Of a stretch of 64,000 bases of DNA, positions 12,418-24,159 are shown piece by piece. Origin of the DNA: Bolinopsis microptera (Eukaryota; Ctenophora; Tentaculata; Lobata; Bolinopsidae); assembly GCF_026151205.1 (NCBI RefSeq), contig NC_087072.1:13492169-13556168 (forward strand), given 5' to 3'. Numbering within the stretch: position 1 is the stretch's first letter; every line of letters begins with the position of its first letter. A program made the position numbers and the translations under genes. The notes below the pieces were generated by a model. It was given only the letters and a program-made list of their open reading frames with translations. It was not told the DNA's origin and ran no database searches.

Positions 12418-13388
12418 GCTGTTTCTGTTCAATTATCAGTGATTGTGATGAAGATCAGGCAGCTGCTTGTATGTAATATTAATATATACAACACAGATAA
12501 TCGTGCTCATCAGGCTTTGGAAGTGTGCCATTAAGTTTACGTCTAGGTAAATCTCCGTTTAGTGTGGTTTATTGCGTATATTGATAAATGTTCTGGTGGT
12601 TTCGTTGTTCTCTTGTTTAGTACCGTTTATGAAAATAACTCTTTAAAGTATCGTGGTTTAAAATGTATCAAGAATGTAGGCTTCATGGCTTTTAAGGACG
12701 TTTTTTGCTTTGCTATTGATTAATTGGGCCTTAGGTGATAGACTAGCTACTAGTTTAAAGTTGATACGAGTAACAGCTGCAACCATTTATATGCTCCAAA
12801 CCGATTTTCTTAACTGATAAACTACATAATACTATAATATGGCACTCGATGCAATTTAAAATAATAATATGAACATTGGCTGAGCATGACGAAGGCATAC
12901 TACTGTCTTATTACAGTATTACTATTGAATTTTATCACGTGACAATCGCATTTCCTTAGTTGTGCAGGGTAATTATGGCAGCATCAACTAATTTTAATCA
13001 AGAAATTGAATTAGTCAGCTTAAATATACATTATACACTTTGCTTACCTATAGAATAGAATACAGAATTATTTTATTTCTGGAACACCGGTTTAAACTGA
13101 AACACAGTGAATATACTATATATAAATATATTATATATTTCGTTGCTGTACTCCTACACATTAAAAGTCGGTGTTGATTAGATCTTCGAAATAAGTCTTT
13201 GCATCATTTTATTAACATCGTTATCTCAAATTATTTGTTATATAGTAGTGTTGAAAGTATTAAAACTATATATATATATATATGATAGTGAATAAACATT
13301 GTTTAATTTTCATTAACTCATCGTTGAAAGATTACAGCTTGCAATTAGTTCTGTCATTACATAGTTTATAGCTATTGCCTGGTTCAGC

Positions 13389-16346
13389 TGCTTGTTGTAA
13401 CCAGCAGTTGTAACATGTCATAACTTGTTGTAAGTTGTAACCTACAGTTGTAACATGTCATGACTTGTTGTAACCTACAGTTGTAACATGTCATAACTTG
13501 TTGTAACCTACAGTTGTAACATGTCATAACTTGTTGTAACCTACAGTTGTAACATGTCATAACTTGTTGTAACCTACAGTTGTAACATGTCATAACTTGT
13601 TGTAACCTACAGTTGTAACATGTCATTACTTGTTGTAACCTACAGTTGTAACATGTCATAACTTGTTGTAACCTACAGTTGTAACATGTCATAACTTGTT
13701 GTAACCTACAGTTGTAACATGTCATAACTTGTTGTAACCTACAGTTGTAACATGTCATAACTTGTTGTAACCTACAGTTGTAACATGTCATAACTTGTTG
13801 TAACCTACAGTTGTAACATGTCATAACTTGTTGTAACCTACAGTTGTAACATACCATAACTTGTTGTAACCTACAGTTGTAACATGCCATAACTTGTTGT
13901 AACCTACAGTTGTAACATGTCATAACTTGTTGTAACCTACAGTTGTAACATGTCATAACTTGTTGTAACCAGCAGTTGTAACATGTCATAACTTGTTGTA
14001 ACCTACAGTTGTAACATGTCATAACTTGTTGTAACCTACAGTTGTAACATGTCATAACTTGTTGTAACCTACAGTTGTTACATGTCATAACTTGTTGTAA
14101 CCTACAGTTGTAACATGTCATAACTTGTTGTAACATACAGTTGTAACATGTCATAACTTGTTGTAACCTACAGTTGTAACATGTCATAACTTGTTGTAAC
14201 CTACAGTTGTAACATGTCATAACTTGTTGTAACCTACAGTTGTAACATGTCATAACTTGTTGTAACCTACAGTTGTAACATGTCATAACTTGTTGTAACC
14301 TACAGTTGTAACATGACCATAACTTGTTGTAACCTACAGTTGTAACATGCCATAACTTGTTGTAACCTACAGTTGTAACATGTCATAACTTGTTGTAACC
14401 TACAGTTGTAACATGTCATAACTTGTTGTAACCTACAGTTGTAACATGTCATAACTTGTTGTAACCTACAGTTGTAACATGTCATAACTTGTTGTAACCT
14501 ACAGTTGTAACATACCATAACTTGTTGTAACCTACAGTTGTAACATGCCATAACTTGTTGTAACCTACAGTTGTAACATGTCATAACTTGTTGTAACCTA
14601 CAGTTGTAACATGTCATAACTTGTTGTAACCTACAGTTGTAACATGTCATAACTTGTTGTAACCTACAGTTGTAACATGTCATAACTTGTTGTAACCTAC
14701 AGTTGTAACATGTCATAACTTGTTGTAACATACAGTTGTAACATGTCATAACTTGTTGTAACCTTCAGTTGTAACATGTCATAACTTGTTGTAACATACA
14801 GTTGTTACATGTTATAACTTGTTGTAACATACAGTTGTTACATGTTATAACTTGTTGTAACATACAGTTGTAACATGTCATAACTTGTTGTAACCTTCAG
14901 TTGTAACATGTCATAACTTGTTGTAACCTACAGTTGTAACATGTCATAACTTGTTGTAACCTACAGTTGTAACATGTCATAACTTGTTGTAACATACAGT
15001 TGTAACATGTCATAACTTGTTGTAACATACAGTTGTAACATGTCATAACTTGTTGTAACCTTCAGTTGTAACATGTCATAACCTGCTGTAACATACAGTT
15101 GTAACATGTCATAACTTGTTGTAACCTACAGTTGTAACATGTCATAACCTGCTGTAACCTACAGTTGTAACATGTCATAACTTGTTGCAACCTACAGTTG
15201 TAACATGTCATAACTTGTTGTAACCTACAGTTGTAACATGTCATAACTTGTTGTAACCTACAGTTGTAACATGTCATAACTTGTTGTAACCTACAGTTGT
15301 AACATGTCATAACTTGTTGTAACCTACAGTTGTAACATGTCATAACTTGTTGTAACCTACAGTTGTAACATGTCATAACTTGTTGTAACCTACAGTTGTA
15401 ACATGTCATAACCTGCTGTAACCTACAGTTGTAACATGTCATAACTTGTTGTAACCTACAGTTGTAACATGTCATAACCTGCTGTAACCTACAGTTGTAA
15501 CATGTCATAACTTGTTGTAACCGTCAGTTGTAACATGTCATAACTTGTTGTAACCTACAGTTGTAACATGTCATAACTTGTTGTAACCTACAGTTGTAAC
15601 ATGTCATAACTTGTTGTAATCTACAGTTGTAAGATGTCATAACCTGCTGTAACCTACAGTTGTAACATGTCATAACTTGTTGTAACCTACAGTTGTAACA
15701 TGTCATAACTTGTTGTAACCTACAGTTGTAACATGTCATAACTTGTTGTAACCTACAGTTGTAACATGTCATAACTTGTTGTAACCTACAGTTGTAACAT
15801 GTCATAACTTGTTGTAACCTACAGTTGTAACATGTCATAACTTGTTGTAACCTACAGTTGTAATATGTCATAACCTGCTGTAACCTACAGTTGTAACATG
15901 TCATAACTTGTTGTAACCTACAGTTGTAACATGTCATAACTTGTTGTAACCTACAGTTGTAACATGTCATAACTTGTTGTAACCTACAGTTGTAACATGT
16001 CATAACTTGTTGCAACCTACAGTTGTAACATGTCATAACTTGTTGTAACCTACAGTTGTAACATGTCATAACTTGTTGTAACCTACAGTTGTAACATGTC
16101 ATAACTTGTTGTAACCTACAGTTGTAACATGTCATAACTTGTTGTAACCTACAGTTGTAACATGTCATAACTTGTTGTAACCTACAGTTGTAACATGTCA
16201 TAACTTGTTGTAACCTACAGTTGTAACATGTCATAACTTGTTGTAACCTACAGTTGTAACATGTCATAACTTGTTGTAACCTACAGTTGTAACATGTCAT
16301 AACCTGCTGTAACCTACAGTTGTAACATGTCATAACTTGTTGCAAC
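13389..16346. repeat. 33-bp minisatellite, about 90 copies
   Basis: The unit is CAGTTGTAACATGTCATAAC + TTGTTGTAACCTA, repeated almost without interruption for about 2.96 kb. Variants include CCTGCTGTAAC units, mostly in the distal half, and CATACCATAAC followed by CATGCCATAAC. That variant pair recurs 660 bp (20 units) apart near 13850 and 14510, showing higher-order duplication. Because 33 is a multiple of three, the minus strand stays open as an 11-residue peptide repeat (MTCYNCRLQQV), but one-base indels break it and no gene structure surrounds it. Confidence 0.95.
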
Positions 16347-19300
16347 TTGTCCGGATATGTTTAACTCATGACTGCCCACGTTGAACACGTGTTAAAAACC
16401 ACATGTTTGAAAACCCCATTTACCTTGCCCCCTGGTTTACCGTCCGTGCCCACGAATATTGACCGTTTATAAACTCATATTTAAAGCAATTGTAGCTATT
16501 TGTACACCTCTTTACAAGTGATTAGTTCAGCAGTAAATTAAAAGAAAGCTTACTTCGTCTAGAGCTTGTACTACAATTGCTAATGTTGTAGTAGCTTATG
16601 ACATTACTGCTTTCATCTCGTCATTCTCTGCAATTATACTGGCTTGTTGACCCTGATTGGTCCTCCTGCCCCCTTTTAAATACGGTTTGGCATAATAGAA
16701 TATATTCTCATAAGTCTGTTCGGCTATATATTGTTTTTATTCACTTGACCTTTAACAACACGTCTAACAACACATTTAACCTTTAACAAGACCAGTTAAG
16801 CAACACCAGTTATTCGCCTCATTCCCATTTAAATGAAACGTGTAAGTTTCATTTAACATCTCTCAACTTCACTCGTAGCTCCACAATATTGGTTTGTTGT
16901 ATGTATAATACATATTTGCTACCCGTCAGTGTTTATCTAATATCTATAGATCATATTAGATAACGATTAGAAATGGTCAGATCTGATTAAATTAGTATTA
17001 TAAATGATGTATAAAATAATTTTATACGCAGAATATGTTTCATTGACGGAACAGCGCAGTGCTTCTTTCTTGCTCCTCGATGATTAATCTTTAGAGTTTG
17101 TCGAACTAAAGTACGTGTACCCAACAACACGGTATATCTATTGTTGTATTCTGGAGAAAATACAGCTCTATATAATCGCTTGTCCGTATTAATAATAGTA
17201 CACGCTTTTCCGAATCAATGGCCTACAATAATGTTCACACAAAGCCACATTATTACAGCATTAGTGAATATTATCTGTCGATAGATAATAAGAACACCTT
17301 TTCTATTCTTCGTTCATTATTGATACAGTTATCTTGTATAGCTGTGTATAATAGAAGACAAGCAAAAAAAGTGTCTTAGTACATTTCACTTTTTATTAAG
17401 CAACTCCGTACCCCAATTCGTCTGGAGAATTCTATTTAGCGACCGCTGGTTTTCATATCTTTAAAACTAACTGGTTTTATATCTAACTGGTACAACCTCA
17501 GCAGGTATAATTATCAGTTGGTTAACGCCCCAGTTTTCTAGTCATTGCAGTACAGCACTGCAGCAGTTTCAGTATACCTTGAGGTAATATGAGTTACTAT
17601 AGTTACCAATATAGTTATCATAGTTACCACTAGAGTTGTTACTATAGTTACCACTAGAGTTACTATAGTTACCACTAGAGTTACTATAGTTACCACTAGT
17701 TACTATAGTTTCAGTATACCTTGTGGTAATATGATTTACAGCGCCATTTTGTAAAACACTTCATACTTCACGGCTACTACTCGAAAATTTGCAAACCCTG
17801 TCAAAAATACTTGCTCGACCTGCCTAAGTTCATTTCAAACAGCTTTTTTATATTTTCAATCCGAATTCCTATATAGCTGCAATCTGCATACCCGCATACC
17901 TTGCGTTATAAGAGTTTGTTTCTAGAAGATTCTTCATCTCAGCACCTGCCGAGTTAGTGTGGTCGACTCTTTGTTAATAATTTAATTATTGTATTTGAGC
18001 TTTCTTCATTATCCCTTTCTCAGCATATATACATATCAAGGAATGTTTCTTCAGCGTTTTGCCTGTGAACGGTATACTTAGCGTAAATCCTTAGTTCATA
18101 ATTGTCTGACTTATAGTTCCATCGATTGGCTAGAAGTCGGGAATATCCGAGAAATGGTTTATTATTAAGAATGATAATTATTCAAAATACCGCTGATCAA
18201 TTTTTGCTGTCTAAAATCTTTGCTGTCTAAAATCTAAAATCCAATTCCATGTCTAGGATAATTTCTAATTTGCCGTAATCATGCTCATTATTAATCTTAC
18301 CCTGTTATAATCCAAATTCAGTTGGGCAGTCGTGTTAACAACACTGTTATAGTTTTCAGTATCGTCAGTTATAGGTGTTATAGTGACCAAGTTTTAATAT
18401 CCTGATTTAACTTACTACTTTGTTTAGCATTTGCACGGAGGGATTGCTTTTATTTTGTGGGGTCATTCCAGAAATTCATTATTAGTTTCTATACGTTAAA
18501 TCTTCGTGGGTAATCTCAAATATGTCTGGATGACATGATTATTCGTGGAGCACGCTTTTACTGCTAATTTAAAGCAGTTTACTGTTAAATTATGGTGGTT
18601 AGCTGACTTTACTAGAATATCTAATTTTAAATTAGAAATATTTAATTCTCATTAAATCTCTTTATATCAGCGGATTATATCACTCATAGAATTACTCGGC
18701 GTAAAAGAGAACGCGAAATCTTTTCCAATTTCAATTATGTCAAATATGGTCCAGGTTTTAAAGTCCCTGAAGATTTTCTTTAACTCGACTGTCGCGAATA
18801 TAATTTACTCAGCTAATAATTTTGACAGCCCGCTGCAAGCCGCATCCTTCGAGCTGACAGTATTCCAAGAATTTGTGATCATTTGGTTTATTGTCACATG
18901 CATATATTACATGAAGACAGGGCATCGCCTTTGATCTGAAATTATTCCTGGCATCACTAATATTAATTAGATCATCAAAAACTAGACTGAAGTAACTCGA
19001 AGTTTTTTTTAAATAGTAAGAAGGGAAAAGTTGAAGAATTAAACGTCAATTTGCGACATATTTTACCTCTTCATCACCTCTTGCAATTTTGATACAACTA
19101 ACTCCAACCCTTAATTTATTTAATTAATCTGAGACCTCAATTTTTAAGTGGCCAAATTAATAATTATAATTATAAGTAAATAAATCAAAAATTTGCGTTA
19201 TAATTGCATAGTGACATTTAACATACACGTAGAACTACATTTTCCACATTGATTGACACAAATATCTCTTATATTTATCCACAAGACCCAATAAATGATG

Positions 19301-21850
19301 AAGTCACCTGATGATTCACCATTAATCAATTTTAGAAGCTGTCTTGATATAGATATTTCGTCATTTGCTGTCAATATATACTATAGGGAATTAATAATGT
19401 CATATCGTTCATTAGTTCGGATCAGCTAATTTTGATTACTCTCCTGTAAGTTTTGAATACACAGTTTGACTTGCTTCGATAAATATAATACTCGGGCACC
19501 TGTCATTTCTGTCGAGTTTAGCGTAGTGAACCAAGCTTCGTTATTTTGTAAATTACTTGCTTTTCACATTAAGGAGATCAAGATATTCACCATCAACCTG
19601 TTTGCAGGACTGCAGTCTAATATTAGTCTGGACACTTCTTTTCGTAGACAGAACGTTCCCTGGACTGAATTTATTTAATTACCTATAAAATATTTAACCT
19701 TCACAATATAGCTCGTAACATCTACCACTACATATATATGCTTATATGTGCCATGAATGGTTTTATCGCCCGATTATTACACAGCTCTACGTGAATTTGA
19801 GAGATTTGTCTGATAATTACAGTCTGAAAGATAAAACATTCCCAGAACAGGATGCTGCTGGAATGACAGGATGATTGAGTACACGGCGTTACCATGACAC
19901 CCCTTCTAACCACTATCTGGGATGCTTTCAGGCAGCTGCTGTGTTGCGCCCAACCTAAGGTTAGTACTGCAAATAATTCTCCTTATAAGGTCATGTTTAA
20001 TGCTTATATATAACTGTACCGGTTACCCAGGTTACCCAATATAACGACTCTTGTCTCCACCTAATGTCCCTTGTTAAGCGGTCGCTTCACCAGTTCACCA
20101 GTTAACTGTAGGCTTCAATATTAACTCATGATGCAGTTACCTTGACCATAATGATAAAACAAAAACAGTTTATAATCTGCCATTCGCTTGCATTAGTGAT
20201 GATACCGGCAACTGCGATAAACGGTTAAAAAATCAATTATGGTCATAATTGATCTAAATTTGATCGATAGACATTTCAACAAAGCGATCTTATTGTATTA
20301 AATTTTTGTCCGCCCTTAAATATAACTACAAGTGCGAAATCAGGGCCAATACTAAAATACTGCTTAAACTTGTCGAGTTGAATTTTAGTTAAACTTTTCA
20401 CCAAATCCATAAGGCATAATCCAAATTAGCCTCCTGGAAGTAAGAAAAAGCTCGTATTGGTCTATTATATAGTGGCTTTGTTAGCAACCAATACTTATTT
20501 CTAGTAGAATGCAGCGACAAAAGACAGCAAAATAGTACATATAACATACTCTACTCATACTTTCTTAATAAATGTGTTACATGCCTACCCCCTCCCCCTT
20601 CTTTTTAAATCATAACTCTGTTTTGGTTTTGGTTTTGGTTTCCTCCTTTGGTACTCATCAATCCACATTATCCAGAGTTTTCCCTCTTATTTAGTGACTA
20701 GTCATATTCGTACTCGCGTACTGTCATCAGAAAGCCGCTTGTAGTGTCGTGGCAGTTCACAATAAAGTTTGCAATTCTCTGCATCTCAAGTCCTGACAGT
20801 TGTAATATCCGCCTGCTGTGGAATTACTACTTGGCTTCTTATCATGACAGGTCTGACAAGGGCGGCTTCTGCCAGTAAATTAGTGTGCCAGCTTGTTGTG
20901 TCTTCTCTTGCTTGTACTGTGTACATTGTGCAATATTGCGGTATCATTAATCAACTGTAGCCGAATAACTTTGAGGGTTGCAGGTACATCGTGCCTTCTA
21001 TAATCAAATAATTTCTTTGTTACAATGAACTATATATGACTTGTGTAACTTAAGTAACCGGCGTACATCATTGCACAATCCAATGTACACCATCGCACAA
21101 TATTATCACGGTACTACATTAGATAATAATATCTGGGATGTGTACCACTGTGTATAATCTTATACCACTGTGTATAATAATACTCACGAGTCACGAAGCT
21201 CTGTAATCACACTGTGGTAGGAGAGTAGTGAGTGATCACCCCGACCGTAGCTACTAATCAGTCGTATTTTAGTACTCATATTATACCCTGCAGTGTATTG
21301 GTCGTGAGTCAGAGTTGCGTGTTGGGTGGTCCACGAGATTTAACGCTCGTTATAAAGTGGTTTTAACCACTGTAGGCTTACTTTCTCAGCTTACACGGCC
21401 TACTTATACTTAATTTAGCCATTAAAAAACCATATTTATTATTTGTTAAGTTATAATTATTTAATTTACAGCTCACTAGGCTCCTTTTTTCCTCGTTATT
21501 CCTTCTATAACTTACTGCTTAAACATTTCTTTTTGCATCTTGCGCTCGTTAGTACTTTAGCAACCTATTGAGAAAGTCTTTGATCTGCCAGAAAGTTTCA
21601 ATACATTTTGTGCATTTATGTTTGTACAACTGCAAGTGCATGTATATTTTATGACTCATTTGGTGCCGAAAAAGATATGAGATTAATTAAATAGCCATTT
21701 ACAGTTGTTGCCATACATTTAGATTATCTTCATACAGCACTGCCACTTTTAAGTTTCAATACAACAAGTCATTTTTATCAACAACATTTCTAGATCAATT
21801 TGCTAGGTGTAAGGCGTAATGTTTTCAGCTATAAAAGTATAAAGCGATCG
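16347..21850. other. Gene-free AT-rich DNA with one small tandem repeat
   Basis: No supported gene was found. A short tandem repeat lies at 17610-17712 (reported separately). Several 60-70-codon open frames (18737, 19466, 20769) have no motifs, codon signal or splice sites that would support them. Confidence 0.5.
17610..17712. repeat. ~20-bp tandem repeat
   Basis: Units of GTTACTATAGTTACCACTAG occur about five times with small variation, preceded by degenerate copies from about 17590. Confidence 0.8.
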
Positions 21851-22514
21851 TTATAAAGTTATAAAGTTATAAAGTTATAAAGTTATAAAGTTATAAAGTT
21901 ATAAAGTTATAAAGTTATAAAGTTATAAAGTTATAAAGTTATAAAGTTATAAAGTTATAAAGTTATAAAGTTATAAAGTTATAAAGTTATAAAGTTATAA
22001 AGTTATAAAGTTATAAAGTTATAAAGTTATAAAGTTATAAAGTTATAAAGTTATAAAGTTATAAAGTTATAAAGTTATAAAGTTATAAAGTTATAAAGTT
22101 ATAAAGTTATAAAGTTATAAAGTTATAAAGTTATAAAGTTATAAAGTTATAAAGTTATAAAGTTATAAAGTTATAAAGTTATAAAGTTATAAAGTTATAA
22201 AGTTATAAAGTTATAAAGTTATAAAGTTATAAAGTTATAAAGTTATAAAGTTATAAAGTTATAAAGTTATAAAGTTATAAAGTTATAAAGTTATAAAGTT
22301 ATAAAGTTATAAAGTTATAAAGTTATAAAGTTATAAAGTTATAAAGTTATAAAGTTATAAAGTTATAAAGTTATAAAGTTATAAAGTTATAAAGTTATAA
22401 AGTTATAAAGTTATAAAGTTATAAAGTTATAAAGTTATAAAGTTATAAAGTTATAAAGTTATAAAGTTATAAAGTTATAAAGTTATAAAGTTATAAAGTT
22501 ATAAAGTTATAAAG
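21851..22514. repeat. Perfect (TTATAAAG)83 satellite
   Basis: An 8-bp unit, TTATAAAG, repeats 83 times over exactly 664 bp with no substitution or indel that I can see. It is followed by a degenerate TTAAAAAG. Perfect homogeneity implies very recent expansion or assembly-level collapse of a longer array. Confidence 0.97.
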
Positions 22515-24159
22515 TTAAAAAGACCGCGACTAATTGCACGATTCATTTGTTGATGAATAACCTTTCGTGGTTGCACTTGTGGTTTTTGTGTGTTATTTTT
22601 ACGCTTGCACGATCATCACGAAGTCGCAATTGATTAGTCCCACAGAATATGATGTTTTTGATTACAAGTCATATATATAGGAAAAACGCGGATGTGTGCG
22701 TTAAAACTATATAATTATTATAATTATATCGGTAAAATGTTTGGATTGGTTTTCATTTCCGTCAGCAATTATATATTTTAACTTATCAACTTAAATAATT
22801 GTCGTTATTATAACACAATAAAGACGCCTAAACTGGATATTTGATGCGGATTTAAAACCAATCAAGCTTCCTAGTTTCGACCATAATTTCGACCACTTAT
22901 TTTCTTACACATTTGACAGAAGCTGTGACTCTATAATATTGTCAAGACATGACGTAAGCTGAGCTTCGCATCATCCCATTCCCGTCTGTGTTATTTTACA
23001 TGAGATATATCTTACAAACAGTTTACATTTTTACTGCCGCTTCGGTTTGACCTTAGTGATATCCAGTAATACGTTGTGTATCTTCCCAACTGATATTTTT
23101 AAACCAACCATTCATTATTCCAATCTGTCACCTGTCAACTGATTATTTGATTCCACGAAGACCGAACTTCTGCAAAATGAAAAACTGGTCATTGCTGAAC
23201 TGAATTCTTAAATATTCGCCTTTAACTGAAGATCATGTATTTATCCCAAGTTCGGCTGATCCGAGATTTGCAGAGGAGCAGAAAACTCTACCAATCAGTC
23301 AGCAGACAATTGCTAACTTCCTAACCATTTACCTGTTTTTTTGTTCCGCGGAAGTGAGATCAAAATGGATTAAAAAATGTCTGGGCTCCCGGGAAATCAA
23401 CTTATGAAATTGGTTATTTGATAGATAATTACAATTATACGATTTCGTCCATAATTTTGTCTCATGGACTAGTTGGGACTTCGTATTATTTAAAAAATCC
23501 GGTATTTGTTCATCAGGCCCTAGTATTAAAATTGATGCTCAAGCGCGTCTCTACTGAAACAATTCCACGAGTAGTGCCGAGCCTCAACCTAGTCTCACCG
23601 TATCTAACCGTTCATGCATCGGTTATATATCGGTGTAAAGGTAATGGTATAGTGTATACTAAACGGTCTACCTTCAAGTATTTGTTTTCGTGTCATCATA
23701 TAATAATGTTCGTGTCAACAGATTGACCTGCTGTTCATGACTGTTGATCATGGCGTCGATACAGTATATAGTTACAGTATCAAGTAAATCTGTCACGTGG
23801 TATTATATATAACGTAACATTAGCCGCTATATACTAATCCTTTGGACAGCAATATTCCGGTACCTGTTTCAGTTAATGGTATCAAATACTAGAGACTTCA
23901 AGGCTTTTACCGGTTAGAGATTACCGTTTTAGTGTGTGTGAATAACGAAGGTGTGAATATAAAAGTGTTTTTCCGTGCACGGTATAATTTATTGCTGTCT
24001 TCTTCTCTATCACATAGGTTATGCCATATAGAATTAATTTCTTGGCTGGAGCTGGCGTTTTATTCGATGTTTAGCCGATGTCTACGATAACATAATGCAT
24101 TTGCCGCTATAGTATTGGTAGTCGAGTTTGGTGTTTGGTTGTATTAGAGAGAAGCTGGT
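22515..24159. other. Intergenic region upstream of the AKAP-like gene
   Basis: No coding exon was recognised. The promoter and 5' UTR of the plus-strand gene starting at 24160 should lie in its last part, but no TATA box or initiator stands out. The open frame at 23418-23726 has no supporting motif. Confidence 0.45.

Larger units (their letters stand above)
11367..13388. other. Non-coding stretch with small structured motifs
   Basis: No supported gene was found. It contains a 28-bp direct duplication at 11962-12018 and a palindromic X-box-like site at 12404-12417. Open frames here (for example 11763-12221 minus) lack domain signals and splice context. Confidence 0.5.

Noticed and set aside
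13384-16345. Four long minus-strand ORFs of MTCYNCRLQQV repeats as a real repeat protein
   Set aside because: They arise because the satellite unit is 33 bp. One-base indels break them, and there is no splice, start or stop context.
13389-16346. CRISPR-like array
   Set aside because: Units are contiguous with no unique spacers, and the DNA is eukaryotic.
19728-21000. Short ORFs at 19728-19913 and 20769-20960 as genes
   Set aside because: About 60 codons, no motif, no splice context and no conserved start region.
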